Part shown: one piece after another, positions 9,437-17,616 of the stretch
Layout: each line of letters starts with the position of its first letter
How positions within the stretch are numbered: position 1 is the stretch's first letter
Origin: Myxococcales bacterium
Lineage (GTDB): Bacteria > Myxococcota_A > Polyangia > Polyangiales > JADJMO01
Length of the DNA: 64,000 nucleotides
NCBI GenBank assembly: GCA_016709545.1
Contig: JADJMO010000005.1
Coordinates: 62,001-126,000 of the forward strand
Direction of reading: 5' to 3'
The notes under the pieces: generated by a model
The model's database searches: none
Seen by the model: only the letters and a program-made list of their open reading frames with translations
What the model was told of the DNA's origin: nothing
Made by a program: the position numbers and the translations under genes

Positions 9437-10339
9437 GTGTCGGACGAGAGCACCAAGAAGGACGGCGAGGGCACGCCCGCGGCCGAAGAGGCCAAGGAAG
9501 AGGCCACGTCGAAGAGCGCCGAGGGCGCCGAGGGCGCCGAAGCCAAGAGCGAAGCCAAGGCCGAGGAGGCCAAGGCCGAGGAGGCCAAGGACGAGAAGGC
9601 CGAGGCGAAGGCGGAAGAGAAGGCCGACGAGAAGGACGAGGCGGCCGAGGCCAAGGACGAGAAGGCCGAGGAGCCCCCCGTCGGAGGGGCCAAGGTCTCG
9701 ATCTCGGAGAAGCCGCCGGCGAAGGCCGACGCTCACCACGAGGCGACCAAGGCCGCCCACGATCACGAAGGCGACCACGGCGACCACGACGACCACGGCC
9801 ACGGGGACGGTCACATCGCCTACGACGACCAGGGTCCGCTCGTCGCCGAGCCGGACCGGCCGCGCGCCGGCATCATCACGGCCATCACGATCGGCATCAT
9901 GCTGACCGTCGCGGTGTCGTGCGCCCTGATCTGGTCGTACTACGTCACGCGCTTCCAGGCCGAGGTCGACGCCAAGCAGGGCAACATCGAGGACCCCGCG
10001 CTCCGCGACCTGCGCGCGCTCGAGACCGCGCGGCTCACCAAGTACCAGTGGGTGAAGCAGGAGGCGGGCATCGTCCGCATCCCCGTCGCCCGCGCGAAGG
10101 AGCTCGTCCTCAAGGACTACGAGAAGGTCGGGCCGTACGTCCCCAAGGCGCCCGTCTCGCTCGAGCCCCCGAAGGAGCCCGCCAAGGTCGAGGAGCCGTC
10201 GCCGGCCCCCGCGCCGAGCGCGTCGGCTTCCACTGCGGCTTCCACTGCGGCTTCCACTGCGGCGTCGGGCAGCGCCGCTCCCCCCGCGGGTTCCACGTCG
10301 GCTGCGCCCAGCGCCAGCGCCCCCACACCCCAGCACTGA
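9437..10339 (+). CDS. Lys/Glu-rich, His/Asp-cluster membrane protein of the respiratory operon (unknown family)
   Basis: I do not recognise this 300-residue family. Residues 1-95 are a low-complexity charged segment dominated by A, E, K and D. Residues of about 98-131 are packed with His and Asp (HDHEGDHGDHDDHGHGDGH), a likely metal-binding patch. One transmembrane helix follows at about 144-169 (IITAITIGIMLTVAVSCALI), then a conserved-looking segment with FQAEVDAKQGNIEDP and VARAKELVLKDYEKVGPYVPKAP, and a Pro/Ala/Ser-rich tail containing three exact 12-base DNA repeats. The start is GTG 9437 with AAGGAG upstream. Its place between actF and the Sco gene suggests an assembly or copper-handling role for the oxidase; this is inference. 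Confidence 0.8.
   Translation: MSDESTKKDGEGTPAAEEAKEEATSKSAEGAEGAEAKSEAKAEEAKAEEAKDEKAEAKAEEKADEKDEAAEAKDEKAEEPPVGGAKVSISEKPPAKADAHHEATKAAHDHEGDHGDHDDHGHGDGHIAYDDQGPLVAEPDRPRAGIITAITIGIMLTVAVSCALIWSYYVTRFQAEVDAKQGNIEDPALRDLRALETARLTKYQWVKQEAGIVRIPVARAKELVLKDYEKVGPYVPKAPVSLEPPKEPAKVEEPSPAPAPSASASTAASTAASTAASGSAAPPAGSTSAAPSASAPTPQH
10225..10260 (+). repeat. Three perfect 12-bp tandem repeats (GGCTTCCACTGC)
   Basis: The unit GGCTTCCACTGC occurs three times without mismatch, encoding repeated ASTA in the tail of the upstream protein. Gain or loss of a unit keeps the reading frame. Confidence 0.9.
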
Positions 10340-10344
10340 AGTCG

Positions 10345-11283
10345 ATGTCCCTGCGCTCTTCGTCCCTCGGTCGAGCCTTCGCGCTCGGCGCGGCGCTCGT
10401 CGCCGGCTTGCTCCTCGGAGCGCCGGCGATGGGGGTCGGGGGCGAGGCGCGCGCGGACACCACGGCCAAGCCGACCCCCGACACCATCCCGGCGCCGCTC
10501 GTCGGCATCGAGATCGAGGACCACGCCGGGGCCGACCTGCCGCGCGACATCACGATCCGCACCCAGGAGGGGCGCGACGTGAAGCTCGGGAGCTACCTCG
10601 GCGACGGCAAGCCGCTCATCGTCGTGCTCGCGTACTACGAGTGCCCGATGCTCTGCACGGTCGTCCTCAACGGCCTGCAGCAGGGGCTCTCGGGGCTCGC
10701 GTGGACCGCCGGCAAGGAGTTCCGCGTCCTCACGGTGAGCTTCGACCCGCGCGACACGACCAACTTCGCCGACCGCAAGCGCCGGGCCTACCTGCAGGCG
10801 TACGGGCGCGAGGTCGCGGGCAACGGCTGGGACTTCGCGACCGCGGCCCCCCGCGAGATCGAGCGTCTGACCAAGATGCTCGGCTTCAAGTACCGCTGGG
10901 ACGAGAGCACCTCGCAGTACGCGCACTCCACCGGCGCGTTCCTCTTCACGCCCGAGGGCAAGCTCTCGGTCACCATGCACGGCGTCGCCTTCCCGGCGCG
11001 CGACCTCCGCCTCGCCCTCAACCAGGCCGCCGACGGCAAGCTCGGCACCACCTGGGACCGGGTGATGCTGCTCTGTTACCACTACGACCCGAACGCGCGC
11101 TCCTACGTGCTGGCCGGCACGCGGCTGATGCGCGCGGGTGGCGTCGTCACGCTCCTCATCATGTCCTTCTTCCTGCGGCGCATGTGGCGTCGCGAGCGCC
11201 GCCGCGCTCTCGAAGAGAAGGACGAGTCGCCGAGCGGAGCCCAGATTCCTGCCCCCACCCCCTCTCCGGAAATCACCCCATGA
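10345..11283 (+). CDS. SCO1/SenC family copper chaperone
   Basis: Sco proteins deliver copper to the CuA site of cytochrome oxidase subunit II and keep its cysteines reduced. The 312-residue protein has an N-terminal signal (residues 1-37), the copper ligands C-P-M-L-C at residues 100 and 104, and H194 in SQYAHSTGAFLF, in a thioredoxin-like fold. An extra C-terminal transmembrane helix (VVTLLIMSFFLRRMW) and a charged/Pro tail extend beyond the core. It sits immediately before coxB and its stop overlaps the coxB ATG, fitting its role for that subunit. Confidence 0.92.
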   Translation: MSLRSSSLGRAFALGAALVAGLLLGAPAMGVGGEARADTTAKPTPDTIPAPLVGIEIEDHAGADLPRDITIRTQEGRDVKLGSYLGDGKPLIVVLAYYECPMLCTVVLNGLQQGLSGLAWTAGKEFRVLTVSFDPRDTTNFADRKRRAYLQAYGREVAGNGWDFATAAPREIERLTKMLGFKYRWDESTSQYAHSTGAFLFTPEGKLSVTMHGVAFPARDLRLALNQAADGKLGTTWDRVMLLCYHYDPNARSYVLAGTRLMRAGGVVTLLIMSFFLRRMWRRERRRALEEKDESPSGAQIPAPTPSPEITP

Positions 11284-12269
11284 TGACGGCACCGAAAATC
11301 GACATCGACTCGTTCTGGCTCCCCAAGGCCACGTCGACGCTCGCGGGCCAGGTCGACTCGGCCTGGAACATCGTGCTCTACACCTGCATCGTCTTCTTCC
11401 TGCTCCTGATGGTGCCGACCGGCTACTTCCTCATGAAGTACCGGCGAAAGAAGGAGGGCGAGGTCACGAGCGCGATCGACCACAGCACCACGATCGAGGT
11501 GGTGTGGACGACGATCCCGCTCGGCGTGCTCGTGGTGCTGTTCTTCGTCGGCCTCACCCCGTGGGTCTCGGCGAAGGTCGCCCCGGCCGGCGCGCTCGAG
11601 ATCAACGTCACGGCCAAGAAGTGGAACTGGAGCTTCCAGTACCCCGATGGCACCGTCTCGGCGGGCAAGCTCATCGTGCCCAAGGGCAAGCCGGTGAAGC
11701 TGACCTTGAGCTCCGTCGACGTCATCCACTCGTTCTACGTGCCCGAGTTCCGCATCAAGCAGGACGCCGTACCCGGCCTCTACACCTCGCTGTGGTTCGA
11801 GGCGACCGAGATCAAGGACCTGACCGTCCTGTGCACCGAGTACTGCGGCAACGCCGACCCGTGCCCCAAGGACGAGTCCATCCCCTGCGGCCACTCGGAC
11901 ATGCTCGCCACGGTGTCCGTCCTCGACGAGACCAAGTTCAAGGAGTGGCTCGAGACCGGCGGCGAGGACAAGTCGACGCCCCCGGCGGAGCGCGGCAAGG
12001 CGCTGTTCGCCAGCTGGGGCTGCGCAACCTGCCACTCGCTCGACGGCAGCAAGGCCACCGGACCGACGATGAAAGGCCTGTTCGGCAGGAAAGAGGAGCT
12101 CGCCGACGGCTCGACCGTCAGCGTCGACGAGAACTACCTCCGGGAGAGCATCCTCGTGCCGACCGCCAAGCAGGTGAAAGGTTTCCCCCTCGTGATGCCG
12201 ACCTTCCAGGGCCAGCTCAAGCCCTCTCAAGTCGACGCGCTCATCGCCTTCCTGAAGGAGCAGAAGTAG
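11280..12269 (+). CDS. coxB: Cytochrome c oxidase subunit II with CuA site and fused cytochrome c domain (caa3 type)
   Basis: Subunit II accepts electrons and passes them via CuA to haem a. The 329-residue protein has two N-terminal transmembrane helices (about 28-50 and 75-95), a cupredoxin domain with KKWNWSFQYPDG, and a C-terminal haem-c domain with CATCH and a late Met (VMPTF). The fused haem makes it a caa3-type enzyme. The CuA loop is unusual: ligands C185 and C189 are followed by H205 and M208, so 15 residues separate the second Cys and the His, where the canonical motif has three. The insertion contains two further cysteines (C195, C203). It is cotranscribed with coxA, three bases apart. 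Confidence 0.95.
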   Translation: MMTAPKIDIDSFWLPKATSTLAGQVDSAWNIVLYTCIVFFLLLMVPTGYFLMKYRRKKEGEVTSAIDHSTTIEVVWTTIPLGVLVVLFFVGLTPWVSAKVAPAGALEINVTAKKWNWSFQYPDGTVSAGKLIVPKGKPVKLTLSSVDVIHSFYVPEFRIKQDAVPGLYTSLWFEATEIKDLTVLCTEYCGNADPCPKDESIPCGHSDMLATVSVLDETKFKEWLETGGEDKSTPPAERGKALFASWGCATCHSLDGSKATGPTMKGLFGRKEELADGSTVSVDENYLRESILVPTAKQVKGFPLVMPTFQGQLKPSQVDALIAFLKEQK

Positions 12270-12271
12270 TC

Positions 12272-13927
12272 ATGGCTCAAGGAGTTGCCGTCCCCGGCAC
12301 CCACGAAGACCACCCGTCGCCCAAGGCGAAGAACTACATCAACGCCGAAGCGGGCGTCTGGTCGTGGCTCACCACGGTCGACCACAAGCGCATCGGCCTG
12401 ATGTACCTCGTGAGCACGCTCATCGCGTTCGCGCTCGGCGGGTTCTTCGCGATCCTCGTGCGCCTCGAGCTCCTGACGCCGAAGAAGACCTTCATGTCGG
12501 GCCACATGTACAACCAGGCCTTCACGCTGCACGGCGCGATCATGGTCTTCTTGTTCATCATCCCGAGCGTGCCGGGCGCCCTCGGCAACTTCCTCCTGCC
12601 GATCATGGTCGGCGCGAAGGACGTCGCCTTCCCCAAGCTCAACCTGATGAGCCTGTATCTGTACTGGATCGGCGCGCTCTTCACGCTGTCGTCGCTCGTC
12701 CTCGGCGGCCTCGAGACCGGCTGGACGTTCTACGTCCCCTACTCGTCGACCACCGGCGGCGCGGTCATCGCGGTCACCTTCGGCGTGTTCGTGATGGGCT
12801 TCAGCTCGATCCTCACCGGCCTCAACTTCGTGGTCACCATCCACAAGCTGCGCGCGCCGGGCATGGGCTGGTTCCGCCTGCCGCTGTTCCTCTGGGCGAC
12901 CTACGCGACCAGCCTCGTGCAGATCCTGGCGACGCCGGTCCTCGCGATCACGCTGCTCCTCCTCCTCTTCGAGAAGGCCTTCCAGATCGGGATCTTCGAC
13001 CCGAAGCTCGGCGGCGACCCGGTCCTGTTCCAGCACTTCTTCTGGTTCTACAGCCACCCGGCCGTCTACATCATGATCCTGCCGGGCTTCGGCATCGCGA
13101 GCGAGCTCATCGCCGTGCACGCGCACCGCAAGGTGTTCGGCTACCGCGCCATCGCCTTCAGCTCGGTCGCCATCGCCCTCATCGGCTTCCTCGTGTGGGG
13201 CCACCACATGTTCGTGAGCGGTCAGAGCGAGCTCGCCTCGACCATCTTCTCGGCGCTCACGTTCCTGGTCGCGGTGCCCACCGGCATCAAGATGTTCAAC
13301 TGGATCAGCACGCTGTGGCGCAGCTCGATCGCCTGGACGACCCCGATGGCCTACGCCGCGGCGTTCCTGTTCCTGTTCGCGATCGGCGGCCTCACCGGCC
13401 TGTTCTGCGGCATGCTCGGCACCGACATGCACATCCACGACACCTACTTCGTCGTGGCGCACTTCCACTATGTGATGATGGGCGGCACCGTCGTGGCGTT
13501 CGTCGGCGGCCTCCACCACTGGTGGCCGAAGATGACCGGCAAGATGTACAGCGACAAGCTCGGCAAGCTCTCGGCCCTGCTGCTGTTCGTCGGCTTCAAC
13601 GCCACGTTCTTCCCGCAGTTCATCCTCGGTAGCCGCGGCATGCCGCGCCGCTACTACAACTACCTCGACCAGTTCCAGCCGCTGCACCAGTTCTCCACGG
13701 TGGGCTCCTGGATCATCGGGCTCGCGTTCCTCGTGGCGCTCTACAACCTGCTCGACTCGCTCAAGAACGGCGCGGACGCGCCGGACAACCCCTGGGGCGG
13801 TCTGAGCCTCGAGTGGCAGACCGCGACCCCACCCCCCACCGAGAACTTCCCCGTCACTCCGCGGGTCACCCACGGCCCGTACGACTACTCCGACGACCGC
13901 AACGCCACCGGAGCCTCCGACTCATGA
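12272..13927 (+). CDS. coxA: Cytochrome c oxidase subunit I (A2-type haem-copper oxidase)
   Basis: CoxA holds haem a and the haem a3-CuB centre where oxygen is reduced. The 551-residue protein has about 12 helices. Visible ligands are the haem a His in FTLHGAIMVF, CuB/crosslink His in YSHPAVY (Y260, S261, H262), the HH pair in VWGHHMF, and haem His residues in VVAHFHYVMMGG. The Glu of the D channel in A1 enzymes (HPEVY) is absent and the YSHPAVY motif is present, which marks the A2 subclass seen in Rhodothermus and Thermus caa3 oxidases. Its end overlaps coxC by four bases. Confidence 0.96.
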   Translation: MAQGVAVPGTHEDHPSPKAKNYINAEAGVWSWLTTVDHKRIGLMYLVSTLIAFALGGFFAILVRLELLTPKKTFMSGHMYNQAFTLHGAIMVFLFIIPSVPGALGNFLLPIMVGAKDVAFPKLNLMSLYLYWIGALFTLSSLVLGGLETGWTFYVPYSSTTGGAVIAVTFGVFVMGFSSILTGLNFVVTIHKLRAPGMGWFRLPLFLWATYATSLVQILATPVLAITLLLLLFEKAFQIGIFDPKLGGDPVLFQHFFWFYSHPAVYIMILPGFGIASELIAVHAHRKVFGYRAIAFSSVAIALIGFLVWGHHMFVSGQSELASTIFSALTFLVAVPTGIKMFNWISTLWRSSIAWTTPMAYAAAFLFLFAIGGLTGLFCGMLGTDMHIHDTYFVVAHFHYVMMGGTVVAFVGGLHHWWPKMTGKMYSDKLGKLSALLLFVGFNATFFPQFILGSRGMPRRYYNYLDQFQPLHQFSTVGSWIIGLAFLVALYNLLDSLKNGADAPDNPWGGLSLEWQTATPPPTENFPVTPRVTHGPYDYSDDRNATGASDS

Positions 13928-14586
13928 GCGCATCGGCCAACGACGAGAAGCTCTCCCCCGACTTCCACGTCGCCCACCACTTCGACACCGCGGATCAACA
14001 GTTCGACTCTGCTCGAATGGGGATCTGGCTGTTCCTGGTCACCGAGATCCTGTTCTTCGGCGGCCTGTTCTGCGCGTTCTTCATCTACCGCAGCTGGTAC
14101 TTCTCCAGCTTCGTCGAGGCGCATCACCACCTCGACAAGGTGATGGGCGCGGTCAACACCTGCGTGCTCATCTTCAGCTCGCTGACGATGGCCCTCGCGG
14201 TGCGCTCGGCCCAGGTGAACGACAAGGCCAAGACGGTCGGCTTCCTGATCGTCACGATCCTGTGCGCCTTCGGCTTCCTCGTGGTGAAGTACTTCGAGTA
14301 CCAGCACAAGATCCACGACGGGCTCCTGCCAGGCGTGCACTTCACCGCGCAAGGGTTCAGCTCGCCCCATCCGGGCACGTTCTTCGCGGTGTACTTCATG
14401 ATGACGGGCATCCACGGCCTCCACGTCATCATCGGCATCGGGCTCATCCTGTGGATCCTGCTGCGCGCGCAGCGCGGCGATTTCTCGGCCCGGTACTACG
14501 CCCCCGTCGAGGGCGTCGGCCTCTACTGGCACCTCGTCGACCTCGTCTGGATCTACCTCTTCCCCCTGCTCTACCTGGTGGGCTGA
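13924..14586 (+). CDS. coxC: Cytochrome c oxidase subunit III
   Basis: Subunit III stabilises subunit I and binds lipids near the oxygen entry path. The 220-residue protein has about five helices (the short bacterial form without the first two of seven) and family motifs ARMGIWLFLVTEILFFGG, HKIHDG, the G-x-H-x-x-H segment TGIHGLHVIIG, and YWHLVDLVWIYLFPLLYL at the end. It is translationally coupled to coxA (ATGA) and followed after three bases by coxD. Confidence 0.95.
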   Translation: MSASANDEKLSPDFHVAHHFDTADQQFDSARMGIWLFLVTEILFFGGLFCAFFIYRSWYFSSFVEAHHHLDKVMGAVNTCVLIFSSLTMALAVRSAQVNDKAKTVGFLIVTILCAFGFLVVKYFEYQHKIHDGLLPGVHFTAQGFSSPHPGTFFAVYFMMTGIHGLHVIIGIGLILWILLRAQRGDFSARYYAPVEGVGLYWHLVDLVWIYLFPLLYLVG

Positions 14587-14589
14587 ACG

Positions 14590-15231
14590 ATGAGCTCTCA
14601 CGACCACGGACACGCCATCGGCGGCGACCACGTCCCGCACGTCCTGCCCTACGCGGCGTACTTCGCCACCTGGGGCGCCCTGATGTTCTTCACGATCATC
14701 ACGGTGGGCGCGAGCTACGTGAACTTCGGGCCGGCCAACCTGCTCATCGCGGTGGTCATCGCCACGCTCAAGGCCACCATCGTCGCGGCGATCTTCATGC
14801 ACCTGTGGTTCGACCACCGGATGCACTCGATGATCCTCGGGAGCGCCGGCCTCTTCCTCGCGATCTTCATCGCCTTCACCATGTTCGACACCGAGAGCCG
14901 TGGGCACCTCGAGTCCATCACCGGTGAACGCCCGGCCGACATGTCCAACCCCTTCCTCGGTGGTTCGGCGCGCCAGAAGGCGATGAACGCCCTCTACCCC
15001 GTCGGCAGCAACTCGGTGAAGCTCTCCGCGCCGGGCATCGTCCCCGGCGTCTTCGACGTGCCCGCAGCCCCGAGCGCATCGGCGGCGCCCGAAGCCAGCG
15101 CGACCGTGTCGCCGGAAGCGTCGGCGTCGGCCTCGGCCTCGGCGTCGGTGGCTGCCTCCGGCTCCACGTCGGCGTCCGTGTCTGGTTCGGTGTCCGCGGC
15201 TCCGTCCGCCTCCGCGCCGCCGAAGCACTGA
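14590..15231 (+). CDS. coxD: Cytochrome c oxidase subunit IV-like protein with Ala/Ser tail
   Basis: The 213-residue protein starts with three transmembrane helices (about residues 18-110) in the CoxD/CtaF pattern (YAAYFATWGALMFFTIITVG, then LKATIVAAIFMHLWFDHR). Residues from about 155 onward are a low-complexity Ala/Ser tail not usual for this family. Its last residues, SAAPSASAPPKH, nearly repeat the end of the His-rich protein at 9437-10339 (SAAPSASAPTPQH). It is the last gene before the operon terminator. Confidence 0.88.
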   Translation: MSSHDHGHAIGGDHVPHVLPYAAYFATWGALMFFTIITVGASYVNFGPANLLIAVVIATLKATIVAAIFMHLWFDHRMHSMILGSAGLFLAIFIAFTMFDTESRGHLESITGERPADMSNPFLGGSARQKAMNALYPVGSNSVKLSAPGIVPGVFDVPAAPSASAAPEASATVSPEASASASASASVAASGSTSASVSGSVSAAPSASAPPKH

Positions 15232-15245
15232 CGTTCGTTTGCCGT

Positions 15246-15284
15246 AGGGCGCCGCTCCTCTGGATCGTCGCCCTCTGCTTTTTT
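15246..15284 (+). terminator. Rho-independent terminator of the act-cox operon
   Basis: AGGGCG (15246-15251) pairs with CGCCCT (15269-15274) and is followed after four bases by six T residues (15279-15284). It lies 15 bases after the coxD stop. Confidence 0.65.
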
Positions 15285-15363
15285 GTCTCGGTTCGCCGGA
15301 GGTCCCTCCACTCCCCGTGTGACCATTCCAGCCAGGGGCGAACGGGCGCTAGACTGCCTCCCC

Positions 15364-16290
15364 ATGCGCTTTCCGATCTTCCTTGCCGGCAACGTCCTGG
15401 TCTTGGTGATGGCGGGTTGCAGCGCCGCCAAGGAGGACTCGGCGCCGGTGCTCCGCGGCGACGCGGGGGTCGACGGTGGGCTGCCCCTCGACGCGGGAGA
15501 CCCCGGCCCGGACGGAGGCATCGGCCTCGACGCGCTCCCCGATGGGGGTGGGGTCACCGTGCCCGAGTGTCCCGAAGAGCTGAAGCAGATCTACGTCATC
15601 AGCAACACCAACGACTTCTACCGCTTCGATCCCGCGAAGCTCACGATGACCAGCATCGGCAAGGTCAAGTGCCCGTCGTCGGCGTCGCCGTTCTCGATGG
15701 CCGTCGACCGCAAGGGCACCGGCTGGGTGCTGTTCAACGACGGGCACCTGTTCCACGTGAGCACCAAGGACGCGAGCTGCAAGGCGACCTCCTTCGTCCC
15801 CGATCAGGCGGGCTTCCACACCTTCGGCATGGCGTTCGCGTCCGATGGCGTGGGCAGCACGAGCGAGACGCTCTACGTCGCGAACTACGACGGCTCGGGC
15901 ATCGCGAAGATCGACAGCACCTCGCTCAAGCTCTCCTCCATCGGCAGCTACGGCGACCCGAGCGCGACCGCCGCGGAGCTCTCGGGCACGGGCGAGGCGC
16001 GCCTGTTCGCGTTCTTCAACGACACGCCGACCCGCGTGGCCGAGGTCAACCGCGCCACGGGCAAGATCCTCACCTCGAAGAACGTGCCCGGGGTCACGGT
16101 GGGGTCGGGCTGGGCCTTCGCCCACTGGGGCGGCGACTTCTGGCTCTTCACGGCGCCATTCCTGGGCTCGCAGGTCACCCAGTACGACTTCACCAAGGGG
16201 ACCGCCAAGACCGTGCTCTCGGGCCTCACGTACACCATCGTCGGCGCCGGGGTCTCGACCTGCGCGCCCACGGCTCCGCCGCCCAAGTAG
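15364..16290 (+). CDS. Secreted lipoprotein with beta-propeller-like repeats
   Basis: The 308-residue protein has a signal peptide ending in the lipobox VMAGC (Cys near residue 19), a Gly/Asp/Pro-rich linker (about 30-60), and a domain of about 240 residues with repeated motifs such as YVISNTNDFYRFDP, MAVDRKGTGWVLFND and LYVANYDGSGIAKID, which look like beta-propeller blades (SMP-30 or NHL-like). No catalytic residues could be assigned. It stands alone between the cox terminator and the sensor kinase gene on the same strand, so a sensing partnership is possible but unproven. Confidence 0.8.
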   Translation: MRFPIFLAGNVLVLVMAGCSAAKEDSAPVLRGDAGVDGGLPLDAGDPGPDGGIGLDALPDGGGVTVPECPEELKQIYVISNTNDFYRFDPAKLTMTSIGKVKCPSSASPFSMAVDRKGTGWVLFNDGHLFHVSTKDASCKATSFVPDQAGFHTFGMAFASDGVGSTSETLYVANYDGSGIAKIDSTSLKLSSIGSYGDPSATAAELSGTGEARLFAFFNDTPTRVAEVNRATGKILTSKNVPGVTVGSGWAFAHWGGDFWLFTAPFLGSQVTQYDFTKGTAKTVLSGLTYTIVGAGVSTCAPTAPPPK

Positions 16291-16323
16291 CCCTCGACGC
16301 CCCGCCACCCTACCCTCCCGACC

Positions 16324-17616
16324 ATGCAAGCGGTCGCTCGACGACGCACCCTGCTGCTCGCCGGCCGCAAGCCCTTGCTCGCGTCCGTGGGCGACTGGCT
16401 CATCGGCCTGCGCTGGTTCGCCGTGTTCGGCATGCTGGGCACGACGGTCGTCGCGCGTCGGGTGCTCCCTCAGCTCTCGCTCACGCCGGTGCTGTTCGTG
16501 TTGCTCGGCATCGGCTCGCTCAACCTCTTGTGGATCCTCCTCGTGCGGCGGCGGCGACCGATGCTCGCCCCCCAGATCGCGGCCGACGTCGTCACGCTGG
16601 GGATCGCCCTGTTCTACACCGGGGGCGTCGACAATCCGTTCGCGGTGTTCCTCACGTTCCAGGTGGCCATGGCCGCCATGCTCTGTGGTCGGACCGCGGG
16701 GCTCGGCATCGCCTTGCTCGCGGCCGCGGTCGCGATCGCGCTGTCGTTCGCGCCCCCCTTGCCCTGGTGGAGCGCGGTGGTCCCCGTCGCGCAGCTGCAA
16801 CGCGTCGGGCACCTCTGCGCCCTCATCGGGGTGGCCGCGTTCGTCGGTCTCTCTGCGTTCGTCTGGCGTCAGCGCCTCGAGGGGCTCCGCACCGAGAGCG
16901 ACCGCAACCAGCGCTTCGCCCTGCTCGGGCGCCTGATGGGTGGCATGGCCCACGAGCTCAACACGCCGCTCGCCACCATCGTCGTGGCGAGCGACGAGCT
17001 CGTGGCTGCCGGTCGTGAGGCGGGCTCCGCGGAGATCGAGGAGCTCTCCCGCACCATCTCCCAGGAGGCCAAGCGAGCGAGCAACATCATCTCGCTCTTG
17101 CGGGGGCAGCTGCGCGACGTCACGCGCGACGAGATCCTCGACGTGAGCCGGGTGCTCGAGGAGACCGTGCCGCGCGAGCTCGCGGTGTGCGGCTTCGACG
17201 GCGAGGTCTCGCTCGACGTGCCCACGGGCCTCTACGCGGTGACCATCCCGACCGGGCTGCGCCAGATCCTCGCGAACGTCCTCAAGAACGCCGCCGAGGC
17301 CACCCTCGGCGTCGAGGCTCCTCGCATCCGCGTCGAGGCCGAGGTGCTCTCGCGGCGGGTCGTCATCCGCGTCCGTGACAACGGCCTCGGGATCCGCCCC
17401 GACGAGCTGCACCACATCGGTGAGCCCTTCATGACCACCAAGGAGTCGACCGGGGGCACAGGCCTCGGCCTCTACGTCTCCTCGCTCCTCGCCGAGCAGA
17501 TGCAGGCAGTGCTGCAGATCGCCGCGGAGGAGGAGGGCATCTCGGTCACGCTCAGCTTGCGGGCCGCCGACGCCGAGGGCAACGTCGCGGCGAGCGAGAG
17601 GATCACCGATGCGTAG
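16324..17616 (+). CDS. regB: RegB/PrrB-like sensor histidine kinase
   Basis: The 430-residue membrane kinase has about five or six N-terminal hydrophobic helices (residues 20-180), a phosphoacceptor box MAHELNTPLATI with His at residue 210, and an ATPase domain with N box ANVLKNAAEA, G1 RDNGLGI, F box EPFMTTK and G2 GTGLGLY. RegB/PrrB/ActS kinases share this short membrane sensor and the HEL-x-TPLATI box; they control terminal oxidases and other redox genes. I do not see an obvious redox-active Cys motif, so the signal is unknown. The response regulator gene overlaps its 3' end by eight bases. Confidence 0.82.
   Translation: MQAVARRRTLLLAGRKPLLASVGDWLIGLRWFAVFGMLGTTVVARRVLPQLSLTPVLFVLLGIGSLNLLWILLVRRRRPMLAPQIAADVVTLGIALFYTGGVDNPFAVFLTFQVAMAAMLCGRTAGLGIALLAAAVAIALSFAPPLPWWSAVVPVAQLQRVGHLCALIGVAAFVGLSAFVWRQRLEGLRTESDRNQRFALLGRLMGGMAHELNTPLATIVVASDELVAAGREAGSAEIEELSRTISQEAKRASNIISLLRGQLRDVTRDEILDVSRVLEETVPRELAVCGFDGEVSLDVPTGLYAVTIPTGLRQILANVLKNAAEATLGVEAPRIRVEAEVLSRRVVIRVRDNGLGIRPDELHHIGEPFMTTKESTGGTGLGLYVSSLLAEQMQAVLQIAAEEEGISVTLSLRAADAEGNVAASERITDA

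Noticed and set aside
9437..9700. Coiled-coil structural protein by itself
   Set aside because: The charged N-terminus is low complexity with Ala/Lys/Glu runs but continues into a His patch and a membrane helix, so it is a part of one membrane protein.
8072..10336. A 754-residue minus-strand frame opposite actF and the His-rich gene
   Set aside because: Low-complexity shadow of the A/E/K-rich region; actF and the coupled gene order explain the DNA.
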